Part shown: piece after piece, positions 33,879-44,365 of the stretch | How the letters are laid out: every line of letters starts with the position of its first letter | Position numbering within the stretch: position 1 is the first letter of the stretch | NCBI RefSeq assembly: GCF_035046485.1 | Contig: NC_085137.1 | Span: forward strand, 6,921,977 to 6,985,976 | Source of the DNA: Aedes albopictus | Taxonomy: Eukaryota; Arthropoda; Insecta; Diptera; Culicidae | Length of the DNA: 64,000 nt | Direction: 5' to 3' | Notes under the pieces: model-generated | Told to the model about the DNA's origin: nothing | What the model saw: only the letters and a program-made list of their open reading frames with translations | Databases searched by the model: none | Made by a program: the position numbers and the translations under genes

Positions 33879-34640
33879 TTCGGCAAAGTTCTACAGGAAG
33901 TCATTTCGCCGCTAGGTGGTGCTAGTTGTCAAGTAGAGTTTCAAACTTCTTTATTTCGGGATCCATAGCAGATAGAAGAGGGTCGTCTTCGGCAAAGTTC
34001 TCCAGGAAGTCAAGAACAATTTTGTGATTCATCATTAAGTTGGTGATTTCGCCGCTAGGTGGCGCTCTTTGTCAAGTAAAATTTCAAACTTCTCTAGCTC
34101 GCGATCCAGAGCAGATAGAAGAGGGTCGTCTTCGACAAAGTTCTTCTTGAAGTCAAGGGCTATCTAGTGATTCAACTATAAGTTTGTGATTTCGTTGTCA
34201 AGTTGTCAAGTAAAGTTTCAAACTTCTCTAGCTCTCGATCCAGAGCAGATAGAAAAGTGTCGTCTTCGGCTAAGTTCTTCAGGAAGTCAAGAGTCATCTT
34301 CTGATTAAAAATATAGTTTGTGAATTTGCCGTTGGGTGGCGCTAATTGTCATGTAAAGTTTCAAAACACTATCTCAGGATCTATAGCAGATAGAATAGTA
34401 CTGTCTTCGGCAAAGTTCAACAGGAAGCCAAGAGCATTCTGGTGATAAAACAATAAATTGATGATTTAGCTGCTAGATGATGCAAGGCTGCTCGGAATCC
34501 ATAGCAGATAGAAAAGTGTTATCTTTGGCAATTTTCTTCAGAAAGTATAGACTATAGAACAATCTGGGGATTCAACAATTAGTAGGTAGTTCGCCGCTAC
34601 GTGGCGGTAATTGGCAAATAGAATTTTGAACATCTCTATC
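32651..34640 (+). repeat. 143-bp tandem repeat array, left
   Basis: The core TTTCGCCGCTAGGTG-type motif begins at 32651, 32794, 32937, 33080, 33223, 33366, 33509, 33652 and 33795, a spacing of exactly 143 bp each time. It then appears at 33904 (a 34-bp deletion), 34047, 34190, 34325, 34465 and about 34591. Each unit also carries GCGATCCAGAGCAGATAG and GTCTTCGGCAAAGTTCTTCA. Lengths drift only toward the loop. Confidence 0.9.
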
Positions 34641-34945
34641 TTGGATCCAGCCCAGGGTTGACAATCGTCGTTCTCTTCGCCGCCGCGTAAAGAAAAAAAA
34701 TCACATTATCCCGATAGAACAACATTGACGACTAGCTTTTTCATTGCCGGTAAAGGGTTCCACAATGAACCCGAGGATGAACCTCAATGATAAATAGTCG
34801 AATACCAACGTTTTTGTCATCCTTTCTGTTCCTTTGTAAACGAGCGGCGACCGGCCAAGGAAACGCCACCAGGAAGTAGCATTTATTAGTGTTTCAGCGC
34901 GTATGCTATTGTTGCACCGCAATAGTTCTGCTGCTTAATAGTAAT

Positions 34946-35192
34946 CCCAAGTAACACGCTTGTCACATAAGAGCGGAACAAAAACCTGCTGCTGTAACTT
35001 TTATGTGACAAGTGCGTTAGGGCCTGTCCATGAACTACGTAGACTCTAAGGGGGGAACGGGGGTTTCTGGCCAAAGTCTACGCTCCATACAAATTTTGAG
35101 AATTTTGTATGAACAACAGTCTACGAGGGGGGGGAGGGGTCTGAGATGGCCGAAAAAAAGTCAACGTAGTTTATGGACAGCGCCTTACTTGG
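34946..35192. mobile_element. MITE with CCCAAGTAACAC ends, host of the next entry
   Basis: The left end, from CCCAAGTAACACGCTTGTCA, is matched by the right end (TGTGACAAGTGCGTTACTTGG), which is split by the nested MITE. Related to 42191-42357 (CCCAAGCAACAC). Confidence 0.7.
35020..35184. mobile_element. MITE with TTA duplication, GGGCCTGTCCATGAACTACG ends
   Basis: TTA lies at 35017-35019 and 35185-35187. The ends are inverted (CTGTCCATGAACTACGTAGA against CAACGTAGTTTATGGACAG). A 3-bp TTA duplication and G-rich ends are typical of PIF/Harbinger. The element sits in the right terminal repeat of the MITE 34946-35192. Relatives: 53659-53812 and fragments near 27450 and 47590. Confidence 0.8.
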
Positions 35193-35248
35193 AAAGGACT
35201 GACAATTCAGAGGTCCGATGTTTGATCCCAGATGCACACTTTTTTGTA

Positions 35249-35544
35249 CACTGAAGTTTTTTTTACGACGGTAATGGTCCCGCGTAAAAAAAAACCGCGT
35301 AAAAAAACCGCGTTATTTCAAGACCCGTCGTAAAAAAAACCGCGTTATTTCAAGACCCGTCGTAAAAAAAAACCGCGTTATTTCAAAAAACGTCGTAAAA
35401 AAGTCAAGTCACGTTAGATGTGGTGCTGAGTATTTCACGCGTGTTTTTGAAAAAAACGCGGATTTTTTTTACGACGGGTCTTGAAATAACGCGGTTTTTT
35501 TAGGACGGACCGCGTAAAAAAAACCGCGTAAAAAAACTTCAGTG
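35249..35544. mobile_element. TA-flanked MITE with internal CCGCGTTATTTCAAGACCCG repeats
   Basis: TA lies at 35247-35248 and 35545-35546. The ends are CACTGAAGTTTTTTTTACG and its complement. The left half has three tandem units of about 34 bp with CCGCGTTATTTCAAGAC; the right half has the reversed version. There is no coding frame. Confidence 0.8.
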
Positions 35545-35809
35545 TACATACATTGAAAATCATATTTGTATGTTACTGTGCGACAACATAGACTGCGTTC
35601 ACAGACAAACATACGTAACACTCTTAAACATGGCTTGGCACATGCATTTAAGGATCAATTCAAATTTCATTTAATTTCCACTATCCTTCCACCAGAGGCG
35701 TTAGTGTTCGATCGTTTTGACGTTTGCCAGTGTACACGTTGCTGAATCATGCAATCAACTGTATCTCGAGCGGTTTTTCGAACAGGTGGCTGTGTGCTCA
35801 TGGAAAAGA

Positions 35810-37480
35810 ACTTAGCCGAAGACGACACTTTTCTATTTGCTCTGGATCGCGAGCTAGAGAAGTTTAAACTTTTACTTGAAAACTAGCGTCACCTAGTGGC
35901 GAAATCATCAACTGAATGTTGAATCACCACTGAGGTTTTGAATTCCAGAAAACTTTGCCGAAGACGCCACTTTTTTATCTGCTCTGGATCGCGAGCAAGA
36001 GAAGTTTGAAACTCTACTTGGCAACTAACACCACCTAGCGGCGAAATTACAAACTAAATGTTAAATCATTAGATAGCTCTTGATTTCCTGAAGAACTTTG
36101 CCGAAGACGATACTTTTCGATCTGCTTTGGATCCCGAGATAGCGGAGTTTGAAACTTTACTGGACAACTAGTGCCACCTAGTGGCGAAATCACCAACTAA
36201 TTGTTACATCACAAGGTTGTTCTTGACTTCCTGAAGAACTTTGCCGAAGACGACTCTCTTCTATCTGCTCTGGATCGCGAGCTAAAGAAGTTTAATATTT
36301 TACTTAACAACTAGCGCACCCTAGCAACGAAATCACCAACTAAATATTGAATCACCAGATAGGTTTTTACTTCCCGAAATACTCTGACGAAGACGGCACT
36401 TTTCTATCTGATCTGGATCGAGAGCTAGAGAAGTTTGAAACTTTACTTGACAAAGAGCGTCACCTAGCGGCGAAATTACAAACTAAATGTTAAGTCATTA
36501 GATAACTTTTGGCTTCCTGAAGAACTTAGCCGAAGACGATGCTTTTCTATTTGCTCTGGATCGCGAGCTAAAGAAGTTTGAAATTTTATTTAACAACTAG
36601 TGGCACCTAGCGGCGAAATCACCAACTAAATGTTGAATCATCAGATAGGTTTTTACTTCCTGAAAAACTCTTACGAAGACGGCACTTTTCTATCTGATCT
36701 GGATCGCGAGCTATAGAAGTTTAATACTTTACTTGACAACTAGCGTCACCAAGCGGCGAAATTACAAACTTAATGTTAAGTCATTAGATAGCTCTTGACT
36801 TCCTGAAGAACTTTGTCGAAGACGATACTTTTCGATCTGCTTTGGATCCCGAGATAGCGGAGTTTGAAACTTTACTTGACAACTAGTGTCACCTAGTGGC
36901 GAAATCACCAACTACTTGTTGAATCACATGATTGTTCTTGACTTCCTGAAGAATTTTGCCGTAAACAACCCTCTTCTATCTGCTCTGGATCACGAGCTAG
37001 AGAAGTTTGAAATTTTACTTGACAAAGAGCGCCACCTAGTGGCGAAATCACCAACTAACTATTGAATCACCAGATAGCTCTTGACTTCCAAAAGCACTTT
37101 GCCGGAGATAAAACTTTTCGATCTGCTTTGGATCCCGAGATAGCAGAGTTTGAAACTTTACATGACAACTAGTGCCACCTAGCGGTGAAATCACCAACTA
37201 ATTGTTACATCAAAAGATTGTTCGAGACTTCCGGAAGAACTTATCCGAAGACGATACTTTTCTATCTGCTCTGGATCGCGAGCTAAAGAAGTTTGAAATT
37301 TTACTTAACAACTAGTGGCACCTAGCGGCGAAATCACCAACTAAATGTTGAATCACCAGATAGGTTTTTACTTCCTGAAAAACTCTTACGAAGACGGTAC
37401 TTTTCTATCTAATCTGGATCGCGAGCTAGAGAAGTTTAAAACTTTACTTGACAACTAGCACCACCTAGCGGCGAAATCAC
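35810..37480 (-). repeat. 143-bp tandem repeat array, right
   Basis: This is the reverse-complement counterpart of the left array. From 36249 outward it pairs base for base with the left arm; toward the loop (35810-36240) the units are related but not collinear. Left and right arms have therefore diverged by deletion only near the loop. Confidence 0.9.
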
Positions 37481-38756
37481 AAACTAATTGGTTAACCACC
37501 AGATTGTTCTTGACCTACTGAACAACTTTGCCGAAGACAGCATTGTTCCAAATCAAGTAGATCTTGAGATATCGGAAGCGACAACTTATGAGTGCTTAAA
37601 CTGGCGAGTGAACATAAGCAACCACTTCTACATAGCGCCTCTATCGGCCAAATTGCCTACTAAATGGATGTTAGTTCGCATTGTGTGGTAGATCTATTCT
37701 AGTACTACAACTTTGCCAAAGAAAGTATGGTGCTATCTTGTAATACTCCTGATATATTCGATCACACCCCCATATAGGCGAAATCCCATAAGCTCTGGGA
37801 TTCCTACAACACGGATTCCTACTACACCCCCGAACTAACCGTGTAATAGGAGTCTAGACTGTATTGCGTTCGTCACTTGATAGCCCGTGCTCCAGCCAAC
37901 AAATTTGTCGAAGACACCACCTACTTAAATTATCACGTCATTGAGATACACACATATACGTTTGAATTTTTGCATCCAGTTTGTATGCACACTAGCGCCG
38001 CCTATCGGTTGAATTCCTACTTACTTGGTTCGTCACTAGATAGCTCGTGGCCCAGCCAACAACTTTGTCGAAGACACCACACAGTTAAATTATCACGTTA
38101 TTGAGATACACGCATATACGTTAATACTTTTGCATGCAGTTTGTATGCACACTAGCGCCGCCCAGCGATGGATTTGCCAATGATTTAGTTCATCACTGGA
38201 CAGCTCTTGACCATGCCAACAACTTTGCCAAAGATACCAAGTTTTTATAAAGCAATATCGCAAGAATATTTACAATCCTAACTATCTCATTTTTATCAAG
38301 TACTTGCGTCTCCATCCAGCGACGGGTGGTGACGCCGCAGATGGCTGTTACCACCCTCTTCAACACGCAAAACGTGCAGTGATGCCAATTAAAGAAGTTA
38401 GAAATCATGCGAATAAAATGTCCATTGTTTCGAAATTTAATAACGCCCTTATCTTAAGTGCAACTAAAAAGTTGTCTTCTAACAAAATGTTCCCTAATAT
38501 ATGCACTAAATCTTCAGGGGGGGAGCGGATTTTTAGAGTTGCTTTAATGTGCCTTTTTCTTCAAAAGTTTGAAAAGTTGGATTTCCCCATACTGAAAAAT
38601 TAAAATTCCCATATAAAACTTCAAGTCGATTGCGGACTAGCTTACCGATTTTTTAGAATTTTTAAATTTTGCAGGGCTTCATTTGGGTCCATTTGCAACC
38701 ATTTGTGACTATTCGGGATTGTGTATTTGCAATTTTGCAAAAATCGACACGGCCTA
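36249..38756 (-). repeat. right terminal inverted repeat of the foldback
   Basis: Mirror of 31371-33878. The frames at 37488-37691, 37877-38104 and 38304-38603 (plus) are identical in protein to those of the left arm. Confidence 0.9.
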
Positions 38757-38879
38757 ATGCACATCTCTTTCCAGCTCAGGAACTCCAGGATTCCTTTCTG
38801 ATTCCAGAGTGGGGATGATTGAAAAGTGTAATGCATATGTATTGTAATGAGAGTTGATGTGTAGGTTGAAATCTCAGGA

Positions 38880-38886
38880 TATAAAA
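38880..38886 (+). promoter_or_regulatory. TATA box of the solo LTR
   Basis: TATAAAA, followed about 30 bp later by GATCGGGG and the start of a plausible R region. Confidence 0.5.
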
Positions 38887-39140
38887 ACGGCTGCCGGACC
38901 CTTGATCGGGGAAGTGCTTAGAATTTTTTTCAAGAGTTGTTATTAAGAAGTTGAGTCGTTACAGAGCTTAGGGAAGTTATTTAGGGAGTTCTTAGAAAGT
39001 GATATTGAAGTGTATAGTGAAGACATAGCATTAGACTAGGAAGTTTGTTTTTTGTTTGTGAAAAAAAAAAAGAAAACGGGAAGAGTAATCATTAAGCTCC
39101 TGAAAATCTGACATGGAAAACGCAGCTAAGTATAAGAACT

Positions 39141-39146
39141 AATAAA
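39141..39146 (+). terminator. polyadenylation signal of the solo LTR
   Basis: AATAAA about 260 bp after the TATA box and 100 bp before the LTR end, as expected for the R/U5 border. Confidence 0.45.
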
Positions 39147-39252
39147 TAACCTATTTTAAGGATTCATTTAGCTTTTCCACAAAATATCACATCCGAAAAG
39201 TACATTTTTATTTTTTTTTTACAATCGCTCGAGATTGGGGCGGTTGCAACAG

Positions 39253-40585
39253 TTTTGCACACCGTCCATCGTTGCTTTAATCAGTCTAGTCAGCTTCCCA
39301 GGAAAGCCGTTTTCGTCCATGATTCTCCATAGCTCTGCGCGGTCGATACTATCGTATGCCGCTATGAAGTCGATGAACAGGTGGTGCGTTGGGACCTGGT
39401 ATTCTCGGCATTTCTGGAGGATTTGCCGTACGGTAAAGATCTGGTCCGTTGTCGACCGGCCGTCGATAAAGCTGGCTTGATAACTTCCCACGTACTCATT
39501 TGTTTTAGGTGACAGACGACGGAAGATGATCTGGGATAGCACTTTGTAAGCAGCATTCAAAATAGTGATCGCCCTGAAGTTCTTACATTCCAAATATTCG
39601 CCTTTCTTGTGGATGGGGCAGATTACCCCTTCCTTCCATTCTTCCGGTAGCTGTTCAGTTTCCCAGATCCTGACTTTCAGCCTATGCAGACAGGTGGCCA
39701 ACTTTTCTGGAACCATCTTGATGAGTTCAGCTGCGATACCATCCTTACCAGCTGCTTTGTTGGTTTTGAACTGGTGAATGGCATCCTTAACTTCCCTCAG
39801 CGTGGGAGTTGGTTCATTTCCGTCCTCCGCTGCACTGGCGTCGGCGCTTCCTCCGTTGCCGTGGGCTCCCGTGCCTACGTTCTCCACGCCGTTCAGGTGC
39901 TGATCGAAGTGTTGCTTCCACCTTTCGATCACCTCACGTCCGTCCGTCAAGAGGCCTCCGTCTTTATCCCTGCATATTTCGGCTCGCGGCACGAAGCCGT
40001 TGCGGGATGCGTTGAGCTTCTGATAGAACTTCCGTGTTTCTTGGGAACGGCACAGCAGTTCCATTTCTTCACACTCCGCTTCTTCCAGGCGGCGCTTTTT
40101 CTCCCGAAAGAGGCGGGGCTGCTGTTTCCGCTTCTGTTTATAACGTTCCACGTTCTGTCGAGTCCCTTGCTGCAGCATTACCGCCCTCGCTGCGTTCTTC
40201 TCCTCCAAAACCGTTCTGCACTCTTCGTCGAACCATTTGTTCCGTCGATTCTGTTCCATGTACCCGATGGTGCAACGGCTGCGTCGTTGATGGCTGCTTT
40301 CACTGTACTCCAGCAGTCCTCTAGAAGGGCCTCATCGAGCTCGCCCTCGTCTGGCAACGCGGCTTCGAGATTCTGCGCGTATGATGAGGCGACATCCGGT
40401 TGCTTCAGTCGCTCTAGGTTGTACCGTGGCGGTCGCCGGTACCGTACATTGTTGATGACGGAGAGTTTTGGGCGCAGTATGACCATCACCAGATAGTGGT
40501 CGGAGTCGATGTTGGCGCCACGATAGGTCCTGACGTCGATAATGTCAGAGAAGTACCGTCCGTCAATCAGAACGTGGTCGATTTA
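39253..40585 (-). pseudogene. RTE copy 3, linker and first half of the reverse transcriptase (middle segment)
   Basis: The minus strand has an uninterrupted RTE frame from MEQNRRNKWFDEECRTVLEE (40259) to MDGVQN at the LTR junction. Within it are a basic, probably coiled linker (KRKQQPRLFREKKRRLEEAE), AAGKDGIAAELIKM, and FIDFIAAYDSIDRAELW. The last nine codons of the longer open frame (down to 39219) come from the LTR. Upstream, near 40270, a small deletion shifts the frame; the endonuclease end continues in another frame (40489-40270) to the SINE at 40586. Confidence 0.88.
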
Positions 40586-40792
40586 AAGACACGGACACGT
40601 TTAATGCTTCCAGTGAGCTATTTGCTCTTTGAAGGAAGCACGACACTAGACAACGGACTAGCATGCAACGCCCAGTGGCACAGCCGAAAACTTTTCCTGA
40701 CAGCTGCGGCGGGAATCGAACCCGCGCTTCTTAGCACGATGCGACTAAAGGCTTGGTGACCTTAGCCGCACGACCACGAAGCCACACAAAGA
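40586..40792 (-). mobile_element. tRNA-derived SINE inserted in the endonuclease of RTE copy 3
   Basis: On the minus strand the head reads GGTCGTGCGGCTAAGG (A-box region) and GGTTCGATTCCCGCC (B box). A body with GTCCGTTGTCTAGTGT follows. RTE copy 2 shows the uninterrupted site (near 17700: GTCGATTTGAGATTCC). The duplication is unclear because both junctions are A-rich (AAAG). Confidence 0.8.
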
Positions 40793-40850
40793 GATTCCGT
40801 CTGCTGTAGTGATCTCCAGGTGTAACGATAAGGGAGGCTGTGTTGCTACG
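40793..40850 (-). pseudogene. RTE copy 3, endonuclease fragment
   Basis: A 58-bp piece between the SINE and the next element, matching 17703-17760 of RTE copy 2 with a few substitutions. Confidence 0.75.
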
Positions 40851-40852
40851 TA

Positions 40853-41901
40853 GGGGGGGTGGGGGTAAGACGGACCGGGTGGGTAAGACGGACCACTGAC
40901 TAGTTATGTCACTTAAGAGCTGAAATTTGACTTTTTTTACGATTAACTCTATCTTCTAATCAGTTGATGATTATTAAACCACTCCATGAGAGAATACATA
41001 TGTCAAAAGTGCAAAAAATAATCAATCATTTACCAGGCTACACGCTTTTGTGCTGGGATCTAATTTTGAGGCGGCAATAAATAAGCTTTTTAACATTAAA
41101 TTGCTAAGTTTTTGCATTTTATTTTGAGTTTCCCAGTTGTTTTGAACTGTTCCGTCCTATACACAACGAAATTCAGGTAAATTTCATGGATTATGAATAA
41201 TTGTGGTGGAATGAATATTTTGCGTTGTGTGGGGGTAAGACGGTCCGCCTTGAGGGTGGGTAAGACGGACAGTGTTGGGGTTACTTTGCTAGTGCCGTGA
41301 GAAACGCATTAAAACCCACACATTGTTCACAGATTGAAATCTATGGAGTACAAAAATGATTGAGGAAGCCGTATAAAGCATTTCATATTGATTTTTTTGT
41401 TAAAAAATTAATTATATAAGAATTTTTGTTTTTGGAACAGTTTGAACTTTGTTAAATTACCAGAGTATTGCATACTGTAAGGCGTTTATCAGTCTATGGA
41501 GGTTTCCAATTTACAAAATAGATTTTAATTTGCAAAAACACGTTTCGCTAAGAATTTTTCGGCCAAATTTCGATTCTACTATGATTGATCTATCGAATAC
41601 AAACGGCCATAATCATCATTCAACACAATTAGAGGCGTATTAGCTAAATTTCCAAACGTGTCCATCTTACCCACCCTACCGGTCCGTCTTACCCACACTG
41701 TTGAAAAACATACATTTGGGGATCACTTTTTAATTATCTCAAAAGTCATGGAAAATCAAATTTTATTGCAAAATCGGCTTGCAGACTGTAAAGTACCTTA
41801 GTTGAAGTAAATAGTATGGAAATAAAATTTTAATTATCGCATTGTTTACACTGTCAAAATAGAGTGTTTCCTAAACATGTCCGTCTTACCCCCACCCCCC
41901 C
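40853..41901. mobile_element. 1,049-bp TA-flanked element with repeated GGGTAAGACGGAC motif
   Basis: TA lies at 40851-40852 and 41902-41903, and RTE copy 2 shows the empty TACGTATGGCC-type site. The ends are perfect inverted repeats: seven G, T, five G, TAAGACGG. The motif GGGTAAGACGG recurs inside at about 40879, 41232 and 41258 forward, and at about 41660, 41682 and 41880 reversed, forming a ladder of nested potential ends. The interior is AT-rich with no transposase. Confidence 0.85.
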
Positions 41902-41903
41902 TA

Positions 41904-41942
41904 TGGCCATATTTTTGGAGGTGGCGAAATCAATGAGTCGTA
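41904..41942 (-). pseudogene. RTE copy 3, last visible endonuclease fragment
   Basis: TGGCCATATTTTTGGAGG and onward matches RTE copy 2 at about 17779-17817, then similarity stops abruptly. This is the 5' truncation point of copy 3. Confidence 0.7.
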
Positions 41943-42190
41943 GGCCAAACACTACCTAAAAACATTGGATTTTCTAAACTATAACAGATTTTGTTAAAAA
42001 GTTGATAGAAATGTTGATAGATAAACTATCATTTTAATTTGTTGTAACTGACTTTGTTATAATTTATAATACAAATTTGATTTCAGACCGATTCAATCAA
42101 ATATATATAACAAACATTGATATAGCTATCAACAGTTGATATAATTAAGTTATGTTTTTGTTATGCGTTTTTGGAACTACAGTCATCATA

Positions 42191-42357
42191 CCCAAGCAAC
42201 ACACATGTTATATAAGAGTTACGACAGCGCAAGTTTTGGTTGTATAGAGGTTAATTTGACGTAATTCTAACATTGTGTTGAAATTACGTCTAATAAACTC
42301 ATATACAACCAAAACTTGCGCTGTCGTAACTTTTATATAACATATGTGTTGCTTGGG
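42191..42357. mobile_element. 167-bp TA-flanked MITE, CCCAAGCAACAC ends
   Basis: TA lies at 42189-42190 and 42358-42359. The arms pair almost perfectly for about 55 bp (CCCAAGCAACACACATGTTA and onward). The centre contains TTAATTTGACGTAATTCTAA. Same family as 34946-35192. Confidence 0.85.
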
Positions 42358-42534
42358 TAATCATCTGAGTCGCCCGCACTCTGCATTACTTACGGGAGGA
42401 TTGCCTTGTCCCTCTCTCGGCACTTGCGTTAGTTACAACCGGGGCGAATAAGCTAGATAATCGTGGTCGGCGCATCCTTCGTCCCGGTTCTTGTTCAACG
42501 ATCTGTTTCGTAGATATGATTTAGATATGCCCCT

Positions 42535-43680
42535 CTATCCCAGTCATCAACGACGCAGCCAAGAGCACCATAGGGACGTGGAACGAAGTCGACAAAACGA
42601 GTAGTTCGATTGGGAATGCGGAACGAATTTTTGAGAAGAATAATGCAGAGTGGGCGCAGAGTGCTGCAGCAAGGCACCCGGCAGAACGTGTAACGTTACA
42701 AATATAAGTGGGAAACAACACATTCGCATCTTTCGGGTGCAGAAACGCCGGCTGGAAAAACCACGTGCGAGGAAATGGAACTACTGTTCCGTTCCCAATG
42801 AACCTGAAAGTTCTGCCACGAGCTCTACAAAACAGCTTCATATCGTGAGATGAAATCGACGAATGGATGGAAGGTGATTGACAGGAGGAAGCACCTGAAA
42901 GGCGCGAAGTGCATGCAACAGAGGAAATGACTACGTCAGTGAAGTAGAGGAAAGCAATGATCTAACTTCCACGCTGAAGACACCATTCACCAGCTCAAAG
43001 TCGACAAATCAGCTGATAAGGATAGACACACACTGGGTCTCCAGTTAGCCTTGTGGATAAAGTTTTGGATTGCCAATCCAGAGACGGCGGGTTCGGTTCC
43101 CGTTCGGGTCGGGAACTTTTCTCGACTTGCCTGGGCATAGTGTATCATTGTCCTTACCTTACAATATACAAATTCATGCAATGACAGGCATAGAAAGCCC
43201 TTCATTTAATAACTGTGGAAATGCTCAAAGAACACTAAGTTGAAGATAAGGCAGGTCATGTTCCAGTGGGAACGTAGAGCCACAAAGATGAAGAAGAAGA
43301 AGGAGAAGAAGAATAAGAATAAGAAGAAAAAGAAGAAGTAGAAGAAGATAGACACACACATGAACTCATCAAGATGGGCCCAGAAAAGTTGGCCACCTAC
43401 GAGCACCTGTTGATAGTCATAATTTTGGGAACCGAATAGTTAGTAAAAGGAAGGGGTAATTCAGGGCGATCACCATTTTGAATGTTACCTACAACGTGCA
43501 ACTCCAGATTACCTTCCGTCGTCAGTAGCCTAAAACGAATGAATTCAGAGTGAGTTACCAAGCCAGGCCGGTCGACAACGGAGCAGATCTTCACCATATG
43601 ACAAATCCTTCAGAAATAGCGTGGAAGCGAGGTCCTTTCACATCACTTGTTCATCGACTTCAAGGCGCCTTGAGTCCTTA
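42535..43680 (+). pseudogene. RTE copy 4, old and heavily mutated
   Basis: The plus strand follows the linker and reverse transcriptase region of the other copies. ATCAACGACGCAGCCAAGAG is near 42547, the NAERIF/QRVLQQGT region near 42650, CATCAAGATGGGCCCAGAAA near 43366, and CACTTGTTCATCGACTTCAA near 43647. Many indels break every frame. Divergence is far greater than among copies 1-3, so this is an earlier insertion. It is interrupted by a SINE at 43034-43346. Confidence 0.8.
43034..43346 (+). mobile_element. Feilai-type SINE with 13-bp duplication and AAG tail
   Basis: GATAGACACACAC flanks it at 43021-43033 and 43347-43359. The head GTCTCCAGTTAGCCTTGTGG, the B-box region GGTTCGGTTCCC and the body AACACTAAGTTGAAG are the Feilai type. 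The tail is an impure GAA/AAG run (about 43287-43346). Confidence 0.92.
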
Positions 43681-44365
43681 GACGAGTTTCAAGAATGGTT
43701 CAATTCTAATACACGCCTTGCAATTGGATTCACAATCGAATTTATTGTACGGGAATGAACTGACAATATAACACAGCTGTGCATGTCTGTCCGCTCGCAT
43801 TTGAGTGCAAGCCTCCGTATCGCTGCTGTGCTCTGAGAGGTGTAATGTGGTAATATAAATGCATTTACTTTATTCAAATTAGACTGCTTCGAACATCAAC
43901 CACTACTGTGTGAGAGGACTGCAACTCGATCCGGCTGTTTCGCTGCACCAAAAGATGCAAATTATAAGTTAACAACCCAACAGTTTTGTGTTCTCTGTGA
44001 TGAGCTGTTCTGTGCTACCAGGACAGCTCTCCCATCGCCATCTATTGAGCTTGAGGTCTTTTCCGGGACAGCAGCCACTCAGCTCGGGGTTCGTTTGTGA
44101 ATAAGGGTAACCAGCGAGGATTAATTGAGTTTGCCATCTTGGAAAATTATTCGAGCTGCGGCGGCTCCTGGTGTTTATCTTTCTTCCGGGGGGTTTTCGT
44201 TACCCCAGTTTCCGGCAAATTTAATTGAAAACTATTCAGCTCTCAAATTGAATACAAACTTATGCACGCGACCCCCTTTGTATTCGCTCGGTGGATTACG
44301 CTGCTCAGAAGCTCGGGGAAGAATAATGCCAAGGTATTATTTTCCCGGGCGATGCAAAATAAATG
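43681..44365. other. no recognised gene
   Basis: TAATATAAATGC near 43850 could be a TATA box, but no boundaries of an LTR could be set. A frame at 44125-44376 shows no domain. Confidence 0.35.

Larger units (their letters stand above)
31371..38756. mobile_element. 7.4-kb giant foldback element with 8-bp target duplication
   Basis: The perfect direct repeat ATGCACAT lies at 31363-31370 and 38757-38764. Between them is a huge inverted repeat: every tested pair of positions in the arms sums to 70127, so the arms align without a gap from the ends to at least 33878/36249 (2,508 bp each). Only a few mismatches were seen (for example 31375/38752 and 31399/38728). The ends begin TAGGYCGTGTCGATTTTTGC. 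The loop holds more satellite units and three MITEs but no transposase. Long inverted repeats built from tandem repeats recall Drosophila FB and Galileo elements. The 8-bp duplication fits P or hAT superfamilies; the family itself is unknown to me. Confidence 0.8.
38765..39248 (+). mobile_element. solo LTR, right part (end of U3, R, U5)
   Basis: Continues the LTR begun at 29844 on the far side of the foldback and its 8-bp duplication, ending GGTTGCA at 39248. It carries the promoter and polyadenylation signals listed next. The orientation (+) rests on those signals. Confidence 0.6.

Noticed and set aside
32651..37480. A CRISPR array
   Set aside because: The whole 143-bp unit is repeated, with no short repeat separated by unique spacers, and the context is a eukaryotic transposon.
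31371..38756. The inverted arms as a pure assembly error
   Set aside because: A perfect 8-bp direct repeat just outside the arms, and its position inside an LTR that is otherwise contiguous, fit transposition better. Read evidence would still be needed to exclude an error.
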